Of a DNA stretch of 8,281 nucleotides, positions 1 to 5,073 are shown in pieces. Both the position numbers and the translations under genes were made by a program. Below the pieces are notes generated by a model, which did no database searches, was not told the DNA's origin, and was given only the letters and a program-made list of their open reading frames with translations. The stretch spans positions 1 to 8,281 of the forward strand of contig JALSYJ010000283.1 of assembly GCA_027071965.1 (NCBI GenBank), read 5' to 3'. The stretch's first letter is position 1. Each line of letters opens with the position of its first letter. This DNA is from Robiginitomaculum sp. (lineage in GTDB: Bacteria > Pseudomonadota > Alphaproteobacteria > Caulobacterales > Maricaulaceae).

Positions 1-926
1 AGAAACAGGGTTTTGTCACGGCTTGCATTAAGTGCGGCATTTCTTTCAAGGATTAACTGCCTTCGAGTGCTCAACTGTCTGGAAACATCCCTAAAGCCAA
101 GCATGACCTGCTGTTGATCCAGATACCTAATGCGTAGCAAATGCGTATCCCTTTCATCACCTATCGGAATAAGCAATGAAGTTGCCTGCTTGCTTTCAAA
201 CGTAGTTTCAATTGCTTTTTTGGCTTTGGCAAAAGCCTGTTTTTCTTTTAGCAGATCATCCAAAGATATCGCCCTGCGCCATTTTCTCGCCAGATCAGTA
301 GCACAGACAATATCACCATTGCGGTTCAGACAAAAATCCAGATGAGGAGATTTGCGAAACAAGGCTTCGCGTAGCCTTGCCTGCCTGTCAATCAATGGCA
401 GAACCGAGGCCAGACCCGTTCCCACCACCACAAGATTAAGCACCAGAGCACCCAGCTCCAGCCCCGCAAGACCAGATAATATCCCACTGTTTTGCGGCAA
501 CAATCCATGAGCCGAAGCAAGTGCAATTGCGCTGACAATCAATGACGTAAGTGCGGTGGCTTCAAGAACCCGGCGCATGCCGCCAAAGGAAACGGCGGCA
601 ACAATCGGCAATACCGCAAAACCAATAAACGGAGTATACAGACTACCCGGAGCAGCAATCGCCAAAGCAGCCAATGTAGTCCACGCCACCAGCACAAAAG
701 CCTGCGCCCATTCTTCTTCCAGAAATCGGGCCAACGCCAAATGGATAAAGGAAGGAAGAACCGCTACGGCACCCAATGCAATAACATGCGATACAGGAAC
801 ACTAGAAGCCTGCATCATGACCAGGGTTAAAACAATCGGAACCCCCACAAGCCAACTAATTGGCAAGGAATAAGCTCGGGCAAATCTTTCCCAAAAAAAC
901 GATTTGGATTTTTTTTCTGAATTCAT
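1..926 (-). CDS. Membrane sensor histidine kinase, N-terminal part (cut by left window edge)
   Basis: I translated the minus strand from the ATG at 926-924 and found 308 uninterrupted codons reaching the left edge. The start reads MNSEKKSKSFFWERFARAYS. Residues about 22-178 form roughly six hydrophobic segments. They are followed by a charged linker (IDRQARLREALF) and a divergent PAS-like region, about 185-285, with HLDFCLNRNGDIVCAT and, near its end, VMLGFRDVSRQ. The last visible residues, LILERNAALNASRDKTLF, are the helical linker that normally runs into the phosphoacceptor H-box (SHELRTPL) of alphaproteobacterial hybrid or PAS kinases. The H-box and ATPase domain lie outside the window, so kinase identity is inferred from architecture. 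An in-frame stop lies four codons upstream, so this ATG is the first possible start. No good Shine-Dalgarno precedes it. It is divergent from the gene at 1141. The input signal is unknown. Confidence 0.8.
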   Translation of the reverse strand, partial: MNSEKKSKSFFWERFARAYSLPISWLVGVPIVLTLVMMQASSVPVSHVIALGAVAVLPSFIHLALARFLEEEWAQAFVLVAWTTLAALAIAAPGSLYTPFIGFAVLPIVAAVSFGGMRRVLEATALTSLIVSAIALASAHGLLPQNSGILSGLAGLELGALVLNLVVVGTGLASVLPLIDRQARLREALFRKSPHLDFCLNRNGDIVCATDLARKWRRAISLDDLLKEKQAFAKAKKAIETTFESKQATSLLIPIGDERDTHLLRIRYLDQQQVMLGFRDVSRQLSTRRQLILERNAALNASRDKTLF

Positions 927-1140
927 GCAGAGGATTCTTTATGTATATCGTTAACATATTCTGAACTATTGCAGGGTTTCCAATCGGATGAATTATCATC
1001 AAGCCATTGTTTTTTTGAAATAATTCAGGAGAAACACATCTTGCAGCGGCAGAAACATCAAATAGTATGAACAAAATTTGTAACTGGCAATGTTCCGGGT
1101 TCGTGCTACACTTAATGCTTATATTGATTTTGGTTCTACA
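927..1140. other. Divergent intergenic region between kinase and secreted-protein gene
   Basis: This AT-rich 214-bp region separates two divergent genes and should carry both promoters. A plausible promoter is visible only for the rightward gene (1084-1112). On the kinase side I found no pair of -35/-10 boxes I would defend. A single GATTC (933-937) lies 7 bp upstream of the kinase start, and a GTTAAC palindrome lies near 950-955. I see no hairpin with a T-tract and no small ORF with a ribosome binding site. Confidence 0.5.
1084..1112 (+). promoter_or_regulatory. Putative sigma70 promoter of the secreted-protein gene
   Basis: CTGGCA (1084-1089, four of six matches to TTGACA) is separated by 17 bp from TACACT (1107-1112, four of six matches to TATAAT). 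The -10 is preceded by TG and one base (TGCTACACT), an extended -10. Transcription would begin near 1119, about 20 nt before the ATG at 1141. This excludes the in-frame ATG at 1090 as a start, because it would lie inside the promoter. The call rests on motif matching only. Confidence 0.4.
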
Positions 1141-2256
1141 ATGAGATTTCTGCATATCATAATATTGACCGCCTGCAGCCTCCTGATTGCCAGTGAAGGT
1201 ATCTCAGCGCAAATCATAACATTGGATTTTGATACTAAAACGGCCCCTACCTCCACGCCGGAAGCAGAAACAGCCTCCAGCAATGATCCTGCTCAAGCTG
1301 CAAGCATGCCGCTTGACAGCAACCATTTATTAGTACGTGAGGCAGCTCACTGGGCTAATTACAAGAAGTCATTGCGAAAGCACAGTAGCCGGCACATGGC
1401 ATCGGCTGAAGAGCTGGAAAACGCCATGATGGATTTTGCCCGCTATGACGGCGCCAGAATCGCCAAAGGCTGGATGGCAGATAATGCATTGATTGCCTTG
1501 CAAACACCTGAGTATTTTCTTGGCGTCCGTTATTGGCAAAACACTTATGGCCGCAAAGCTGTGCTGGATCGTCTTCACCAAAACCCAATGGCCGCATTCC
1601 AGTTCCCCGGTGCCGAACAAGCCCAGAGCGCTATTTTGCGCGCCAGCATGGAAGATGCCAATGAAATCGAACTTGGTGGAGCCTTGTTCAAGGAACAGGC
1701 CTATTCCATGCAGAAACAAAGCTGGTCCAATAAAAAACAGGGTGGAAAGAACTTTCGACTTGATGCCATTAAACTGGCGCCAAACAGTCCTGCGCCATTA
1801 GATACTAAGGATCTGCAAATGCTGGCGTCCTCGGCAATGTCATTGTTTAACGATCCGAACATAAGCGCGTCCAAAACATCATCCTTTGCCAGCAATTTAA
1901 GCCTTGGCCCATCTGCCGCGCTGGCCGATACTTTTGCACAGGCTCAGGACTTAAAACTTGCACCAGGAAGGTCTTTGACCATGGCTCATGTCCTTGGGAT
2001 GGCGGCACTGGTTATTCTTGATGATCCGCAAGCCTCATCAAACAAGGATCCGCACTTTCAATACTGGATTGACGATCCGGAACTGCGCGAATGTATTGAT
2101 TGGTCACGAGTTCATTTACGTCAGTGTGTTTCTGCCGGACATTTTGTTTTTGAAAGCTCGTTTTGCATCGCAGAACACCAACTTCGTGACGCTGGAAAAT
2201 GTATCGGCAGTATTGTTGCCGACAATAAAGACCCTCACCAGCAAGAACAACATTGA
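1141..2256 (+). CDS. Secreted four-cysteine protein of unknown function
   Basis: This is a 371-residue protein that I do not recognise as a named family. The start at 1141 is preferred over the longer in-frame start at 1090, because it begins a classical signal peptide (MRFLHIIILTACSLLIAS, predicted cleavage near Ala23). The extra 17 residues would bury it, and a candidate promoter covers the upstream ATG. After the signal comes a Thr/Ser/Ala/Glu-rich low-complexity stretch to about residue 60. A mostly helical body follows (for example ENAMMDFARYDGARIAKGW), with no membrane segment I trust. The C-terminal 55 residues hold four cysteines at 318, 329, 342 and 354, evenly spaced by 10-12 residues, which suggests two disulfides in the periplasm or outside the cell. 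No lipobox and no catalytic motif was seen. There is no clear Shine-Dalgarno. The next gene is 131 bp downstream, so co-transcription is uncertain. Function unknown. Confidence 0.75.
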   Translation: MRFLHIIILTACSLLIASEGISAQIITLDFDTKTAPTSTPEAETASSNDPAQAASMPLDSNHLLVREAAHWANYKKSLRKHSSRHMASAEELENAMMDFARYDGARIAKGWMADNALIALQTPEYFLGVRYWQNTYGRKAVLDRLHQNPMAAFQFPGAEQAQSAILRASMEDANEIELGGALFKEQAYSMQKQSWSNKKQGGKNFRLDAIKLAPNSPAPLDTKDLQMLASSAMSLFNDPNISASKTSSFASNLSLGPSAALADTFAQAQDLKLAPGRSLTMAHVLGMAALVILDDPQASSNKDPHFQYWIDDPELRECIDWSRVHLRQCVSAGHFVFESSFCIAEHQLRDAGKCIGSIVADNKDPHQQEQH

Positions 2257-2332
2257 ATAAAACCTGCTTAAAGACAGTAACCTTTACTTTACGACAACCC
2301 TAGTTTCTGCTTGCATTTTACTGCTTTTTCGG

Positions 2333-2358
2333 CACTCTTCCACCCAACAAGAAGAGTG
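2333..2358. repeat. Perfect 8-bp inverted repeat upstream of the DUF5330 gene
   Basis: CACTCTTC (2333-2340) and GAAGAGTG (2351-2358) are perfect complements separated by 10 nt. The dyad ends 29 bp before the GTG start of the next gene and lies in the 131-bp gap after the secreted-protein gene. No T-tract follows on the plus strand, so it is not a typical intrinsic terminator. It could be an operator, a 5' leader hairpin, or a weak terminator helped by other factors. Confidence 0.5.
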
Positions 2359-2387
2359 GGCAACCACCAGATTACAGGAGAGTATCC

Positions 2388-2651
2388 GTGGGCTTTTTAT
2401 TCAAAGCCGGGTTTTGGTTTGCGATTGTATTGCTGTTTCTACCCAAAAACCCGGAAACTTTGCGTGACCAGCGCGAGCTGGCGCAAAGCTCGGCGCGCTC
2501 ATTGATAAAAGTAGCCAATGATGCAGCACAGTTTTGTACGGATCAGCCTGCTGTCTGCCAGGCTGCCTCCCAAACATCGGCATTGGCTACTGAATACTTA
2601 AATCTGGCCACCGAAAAAATTACAGAAAAAGAAGAAAAACCAAGCAAATAG
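2388..2651 (+). CDS. Small membrane-anchored DUF5330-family protein
   Basis: This 87-residue protein starts with GTG at 2388. The start is fixed by a strong AGGAG (2376-2380) seven bases upstream. The N-terminus GFLFKAGFWFAIVLLFLP is a single hydrophobic segment, most likely an uncleaved signal anchor, followed by a positively charged helix (RDQRELAQSSARSLIKVAND). A cysteine pair, FCTDQPAVC (about residues 49-57), is followed by a Lys/Glu-rich tail. Size, membrane anchor and cysteine pair fit the alphaproteobacterial DUF5330 family, whose function is unknown. I assign it from memory of the family pattern rather than a search. The soluble part probably faces the periplasm, where the two cysteines could form a disulfide. 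It lies 67 bp upstream of sufE on the same strand, and from memory this pairing recurs in alphaproteobacteria. Confidence 0.7.
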   Translation: MGFLFKAGFWFAIVLLFLPKNPETLRDQRELAQSSARSLIKVANDAAQFCTDQPAVCQAASQTSALATEYLNLATEKITEKEEKPSK

Positions 2652-2718
2652 CACGACTTGTATAATCCCCTGTTCGGTTAGACCTTGTTTTGATCTCAAG
2701 ACATGGGTAAGGCAGCCT

Positions 2719-3150
2719 ATGCATAAGGATATGGATGACAAAATGCTTGAGTTGGAGGAGGAATTTGCATTCCTTGAGGATTGGGAAGATCGCTATCGGT
2801 ATGTGATAGACATGGGCAAGGCCATGACACCTATTGCTGCTGAACAAAAAACTGATGCCAACAAAATTCAAGGGTGTGTAAGTCAGGTATGGCTGCTGTT
2901 TCATCAAGATTCTAAAGGAAAATTCCATTTTCAGGCCGATAGCGACGCACATATTGTCCGAGGCTTAATCGCAGTTCTGCTGCGGCTGGTAGATGCAAAA
3001 ACCGCTGAAGATATCTGCAATATGGATATTATCTCATTTTTCCATCGTATCGGACTATCAGATAATTTATCAGCACAACGGGCCAATGGATTAAGAGCCA
3101 TGATCGCACGCATTCATCAAATCTGCTCATGTGATACACTCAAACCATAA
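2719..3150 (+). CDS. sufE: SufE, cysteine desulfuration protein for Fe-S assembly
   Basis: This 143-residue protein has the normal length and layout of SufE. In the family, SufE accepts persulfide sulfur from the cysteine desulfurase SufS and passes it to the SufBCD scaffold in the cytoplasm. The acceptor cysteine is visible as Cys53 in KIQGCVSQVW, the family's best-conserved motif. It is preceded by WEDRYRYVIDMGKAMTPI, the usual N-terminal signature, and followed by the conserved IVRGLIAVLL helix and the C-terminal ISFFHRIGLSDNLSAQRANG segment. Two extra cysteines (136 and 138, CSC) lie at the tail. The start at 2719 has TAAGG (2708-2712) six bases upstream. A TATAAT box at 2661-2666 could be a -10, but no -35 partners it. 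No other suf gene is in the window. The last 34 bp overlap the end of the convergent DUF6456 gene. Confidence 0.93.
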   Translation: MHKDMDDKMLELEEEFAFLEDWEDRYRYVIDMGKAMTPIAAEQKTDANKIQGCVSQVWLLFHQDSKGKFHFQADSDAHIVRGLIAVLLRLVDAKTAEDICNMDIISFFHRIGLSDNLSAQRANGLRAMIARIHQICSCDTLKP

Positions 3151-3893
3151 TGATATGCCAAACGCGAAAGAGCGATTTTTAATACAATTTTTGACGAACT
3201 TTTAGGCCATTGCCTGTCTTGTTCCTGTGCGCTTAATCCCTGCTCACGGATCAAGGTTGAAAACAAAACCCGATCTAAAACCGGCCCCACCGCCTGCAAC
3301 GCGGCCATAACACGCTTACGCGCATCCATACTGCCAGCATTGCCATCATAAAAGCACGAGTCCGCACTAGCAGCACCACTGGCACGTCCCACCCGCATCC
3401 AGTTGCTGCAACTCATTCGCCCCATTGCCGAGGCAGCATAATCCTGTCGCAGCTTTTGTCCGGCTGCAAATTCCACCGGCGACAAGAAACGTTCGCCAAG
3501 TTCATTCTTTTGGCGAAATAACCGCAAAAGCGGGGATGTGGCTACATTGACCTGCGTAAGTACCATTTCTCCAGCTTCATCAAAAATTTCCCGTTCTTCC
3601 ATCTGCAAATGTTGAGCAGCAAAAGCATTGATATTACTATTCTTATCGGCTGATTTGCATTTGAAACGCTTCACCCAGCTTCTGGTTCCCTCGCAAGGCT
3701 CAACCTGACCCGCACCACAAACCCGCAATAAACCACGCTCTATGGCAAATTTTGCCAATTGCGCTGGCACAACCAGCTTCGGCGCTGCATCGGCAGCGCT
3801 TTTATATTGTCCATTGTCATCGCAAAACAAAACTTGCGGATGCAAAATCAGCTTTTCCAGCAGCCGACACAGCCTGCGTTCACTTGCGATCAC
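3117..3893 (-). CDS. DUF6456-domain protein
   Basis: This 258-residue protein starts at a GTG inside the GTGA overlap with the DnaA-like gene (3893-3890), so translation is probably coupled; no separate Shine-Dalgarno is seen. Residues 1-80 form a compact helical region with a possible helix-turn-helix character (VVPAQLAKFAIERGLLR). Residues about 115-255 match my memory of DUF6456: SPLLRLFRQKNELGERFLSPVEFAAGQKLRQDY, then a GRM-S-NW segment, and a C-terminal AVGPVLDRVLFSTLI...QWPKSSSKIVLKIALSRLAYHYGL. The last part looks like a paired-helix DNA-binding fold of the kind used by phage and sigma-like regulators, which is my inference. The biochemical function of the family is unknown to me. Operon partnership with a DNA-binding protein suggests a role in transcription or replication control. 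Its 3' end overlaps sufE by 34 bp, tail to tail. Confidence 0.8.
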   Translation of the reverse strand: MIASERRLCRLLEKLILHPQVLFCDDNGQYKSAADAAPKLVVPAQLAKFAIERGLLRVCGAGQVEPCEGTRSWVKRFKCKSADKNSNINAFAAQHLQMEEREIFDEAGEMVLTQVNVATSPLLRLFRQKNELGERFLSPVEFAAGQKLRQDYAASAMGRMSCSNWMRVGRASGAASADSCFYDGNAGSMDARKRVMAALQAVGPVLDRVLFSTLIREQGLSAQEQDRQWPKSSSKIVLKIALSRLAYHYGLSVSHEQI

Positions 3894-4237
3894 TGTTCTG
3901 GCCCGGCAGGTTCGGGAGCATCACGCAATAATTGCTCCATATCATCCAGCTTTTGGTCAAATTCAGGATCATCCCGGCGATCTTCAATTAAATGACAGGC
4001 ATGAGAAACCGTTGTCCTATCCCGCCCAAAAGCAAAGGCAACCCGACTTAATGACAGTTCAAAAGCCACATGGGCCAGATACATGGCAATTTGCCGCCCG
4101 AAAGCAGCGCGCGCATTGCGTCTGGTAGCAGCACGAAGCTCATCTTCTTCTACGTTAAATGCAAAAGAAACCAGTGCCCGGCTTAGTCGCGCACGCGCCT
4201 CGTCTGCATGACGACGGAACTTTACTTGATTATTCAT
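3890..4237 (-). CDS. Stand-alone DnaA domain IV-like helix-turn-helix protein
   Basis: This 115-residue protein resembles only the C-terminal, box-binding domain of the replication initiator DnaA (Bac_DnaA_C). The key motif FGRDRTTVSHACHLIEDRRDD (about residues 70-90) parallels the DnaA signature GGRDHTTVLHACRKI. The Arg, Asp and Thr-Thr contact positions are kept, and the usual His is replaced by Arg. A preceding helix, ARAAFGRQIAMYLAHVAFELSLSRVA, matches the ARQIAMYL helix of DnaA. There is no AAA+ ATPase domain, so it cannot act as an initiator by itself. It may bind DnaA-box-like or different sites as a regulator. The N-terminus is Arg-rich. The ATG at 4237 has AGAGAGGA about 7 bases upstream. 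A near-consensus promoter with two 10-bp direct repeats lies in front of it, and DUF6456 overlaps its stop. A short replication regulator and a transcription factor are both possible. Confidence 0.85.
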   Translation of the reverse strand: MNNQVKFRRHADEARARLSRALVSFAFNVEEDELRAATRRNARAAFGRQIAMYLAHVAFELSLSRVAFAFGRDRTTVSHACHLIEDRRDDPEFDQKLDDMEQLLRDAPEPAGPEQ

Positions 4238-4282
4238 GGCTCAATCCTCTCTTACGGTAAACAAGGACATGGTATAACACAG

Positions 4283-4312
4283 TCCTATTATGAGGATTAT
4301 TTTCCTATTATG
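4283..4312. repeat. Two 10-bp direct repeats with a 20-bp period (operator-like)
   Basis: TCCTATTATG occurs at 4283-4292 and again at 4303-4312, so the starts are exactly 20 bp apart, about two helical turns. The intervening bases make an AGGA-N6-TCCT dyad between them. One copy covers the -10 box of the promoter of the DnaA-like gene and the other touches its -35. This layout is typical of a repressor or autoregulator site binding on one face of the helix. Confidence 0.6.
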
Positions 4313-4316
4313 TCAA
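4287..4316 (-). promoter_or_regulatory. Strong sigma70-type promoter of the DnaA-like/DUF6456 pair
   Basis: On the minus strand a perfect TTGACA (4316-4311) is followed after 18 bp by CATAAT (4292-4287, five of six matches to TATAAT). This is the best promoter match I found in the window. Transcription would start near 4280, giving a leader of about 43 nt before the ATG at 4237. The direct repeats at 4283-4312 overlap both boxes, so the promoter is probably regulated. Confidence 0.7.
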
Positions 4317-4361
4317 TCCAGAAACCCCATCAACAGGAAAACAGCGTTTAATTTCGATAAG

Positions 4362-4868
4362 TTATACGATTGCCACGCGATTCAATCCACCCTCGGACAT
4401 GGCGGATAGTGAGCTGGATATATCATGGGACAGGATCATATTTACCGATCCATTCTCATCAACCAGCGGCAGTCGCACCCAAAACTGCATATGCTGGCTT
4501 GAACCAGAATTACATTGCACAGAACCACAAGAGGGCTTTTGGCGCTCGACCAAAACATCTAATACCCGTTGCCAATACCGACAATCATCAGGATCAAATA
4601 CTTCTTCGATAGATTTGCCGGTAACTTCCTGTCCAAAATAATTGCGCAAACTGGAGCCAGCCAAACGGTATGAGTACTGGCGTTTGTTTGCAGATGTCAT
4701 AACATCAATCAATGAAACATTGGTAAGATAAGACACAAACCCTGATGGACAAATGTCACTACGCCTGGGCAGAGAATCTCCGCTGCATTTACTTTGCCAG
4801 TAATCAAAGAGTGCCCGCTGATTGTCTAAAACCAACTGGTTGCGAAACAGTGACTCGATCTGCGCCAT
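4362..4868 (-). CDS. Single PAS-domain protein (PAS_5-like)
   Basis: This 168-residue soluble protein appears to be almost entirely one PAS fold. Visible landmarks are the N-terminal FDYWQSKCSGDSLPRRSDICP, then SLIDV, YSYRLAGSSLRNYFGQEVTGKSIEEVF and a closing FWVRLPLVDENGSVNMILSHDI. They fit the alphaproteobacterial PAS_5 family, where a PAS unit stands alone without kinase, cyclase or DNA-binding output. No cofactor-binding His or Cys can be assigned with confidence, although the protein has several cysteines (28, 40, 96, 114, 119). The start was moved from an upstream ATG (4892) to 4868, because AAGGGGG lies six bases before this ATG and the alternative start sits inside a palindrome. Its upstream region is unusually rich in dyads and GANTC sites. 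It probably senses a ligand or binds a partner; the output is unknown. Confidence 0.8.
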   Translation of the reverse strand: MAQIESLFRNQLVLDNQRALFDYWQSKCSGDSLPRRSDICPSGFVSYLTNVSLIDVMTSANKRQYSYRLAGSSLRNYFGQEVTGKSIEEVFDPDDCRYWQRVLDVLVERQKPSCGSVQCNSGSSQHMQFWVRLPLVDENGSVNMILSHDISSSLSAMSEGGLNRVAIV

Positions 4869-4889
4869 GATACCCCCTTGCTGAAATGC

Positions 4890-4907
4890 CACTCGATTAT
4901 CCGAGTG
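4890..4907. repeat. 18-bp palindrome just upstream of the PAS gene
   Basis: CACTCG (4890-4895) and CGAGTG (4902-4907) are perfect complements around a 6-bp centre. The dyad ends about 10 bp before the Shine-Dalgarno of the PAS gene, so it may be an operator or a leader hairpin affecting ribosome access. Confidence 0.5.
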
Positions 4908-4915
4908 ATTCGTTA

Positions 4916-4933
4916 GGTTAATATCTGTTAACC
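4916..4933. repeat. 18-bp palindrome GGTTAA-N6-TTAACC (CtrA-like half-sites)
   Basis: GGTTAA (4916-4921) and TTAACC (4928-4933) are perfect complements around six bases. The halves resemble CtrA half-sites, but the classical CtrA box is TTAA-N7-TTAAC, one base longer. It is either a variant CtrA site or the operator of another dimeric regulator. Confidence 0.45.
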
Positions 4934-4935
4934 AG

Positions 4936-4983
4936 TGGAATCAGCGCAAGAGTCAGATTCCATTTTTTGCAGGAAATGGAATC
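4936..4983. repeat. Three alternating TGGAATC arms forming two competing inverted repeats
   Basis: TGGAATC at 4936-4942, its complement GATTCCA at 4956-4962 and TGGAATC again at 4977-4983 can pair in two exclusive ways. The right pairing extends to a perfect 10-bp stem, GATTCCATTT (4956-4965) with AAATGGAATC (4974-4983), around 8 bases. The left pairing is 7 bp with a 13-base loop, followed on the plus strand by six T. Each arm contains a GANTC site. It could be an operator array or a leader with alternative folds. Confidence 0.6.
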
Positions 4984-5012
4984 ATTACTCATACATTCTA
5001 GATTTGTGAGTC

Positions 5013-5035
5013 AAAAAAGCCACACCATAATGGCT
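5013..5035 (-). terminator. Possible intrinsic terminator of mucR
   Basis: On the minus strand, 38 bases after the mucR stop, AGCCA (5035-5031) pairs with TGGCT (5022-5018) around an 8-base loop and runs directly into six T. The stem is short, so termination may be partial. It would separate mucR from the PAS gene. Confidence 0.4.
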
Positions 5036-5073
5036 AACTGTCTCAAACAAGTAAGAACCGACAAAGGGCAGGT

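Larger units (their letters stand above)
4907..5012. promoter_or_regulatory. Cluster of six GANTC (CcrM-type) methylation sites
   Basis: GANTC occurs at 4907-4911, 4938-4942, 4950-4954, 4956-4960, 4979-4983 and 5008-5012. Six sites in 106 bp compare with about 0.4 expected for random sequence of even composition. By eye the motif is sparse in the parts of the coding sequence I scanned. GANTC is the target of CcrM, the cell-cycle adenine methylase of alphaproteobacteria, whose methylation state can control promoters. The cluster lies between mucR and the PAS gene. Regulatory function is inference. Confidence 0.5.

Noticed and set aside
556..873. 105-codon plus-strand open frame opposite the kinase
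   Set aside because: The minus strand encodes an uninterrupted six-helix membrane domain here; the plus frame is its shadow.
1090..1140. Longer in-frame N-terminus for the secreted protein
   Set aside because: It would place 17 polar residues before a good signal peptide, and the ATG lies inside the candidate promoter spacer.
856..1155. 99-codon minus-strand open frame across the divergent intergenic region
   Set aside because: It overlaps the true kinase start in another frame, has no ribosome site and gives a composition unlike a protein.
1355..1895. Several open frames opposite or shifted within the secreted-protein gene
   Set aside because: These are shadows of the 371-codon gene, with Cys/His/Trp-rich nonsense composition and no ribosome sites.
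2333..2358. Intrinsic terminator for the secreted-protein gene
   Set aside because: The stem is good, but no T-tract follows on the plus strand; it is listed as an inverted repeat only.
2661..2666. TATAAT as a complete sufE promoter
   Set aside because: No -35-like hexamer lies 16-18 bp upstream, so one perfect hexamer in AT-rich DNA is not enough.
4370..4641. Two overlapping plus-strand open frames opposite the PAS gene
   Set aside because: They lie wholly antisense to a recognisable PAS domain and have no supported start.
4896..4903. DnaA box in the PAS upstream region (TTATCC)
   Set aside because: It continues GAG instead of the ACA needed for TTATNCACA; I saw no DnaA box cluster and hence no origin.
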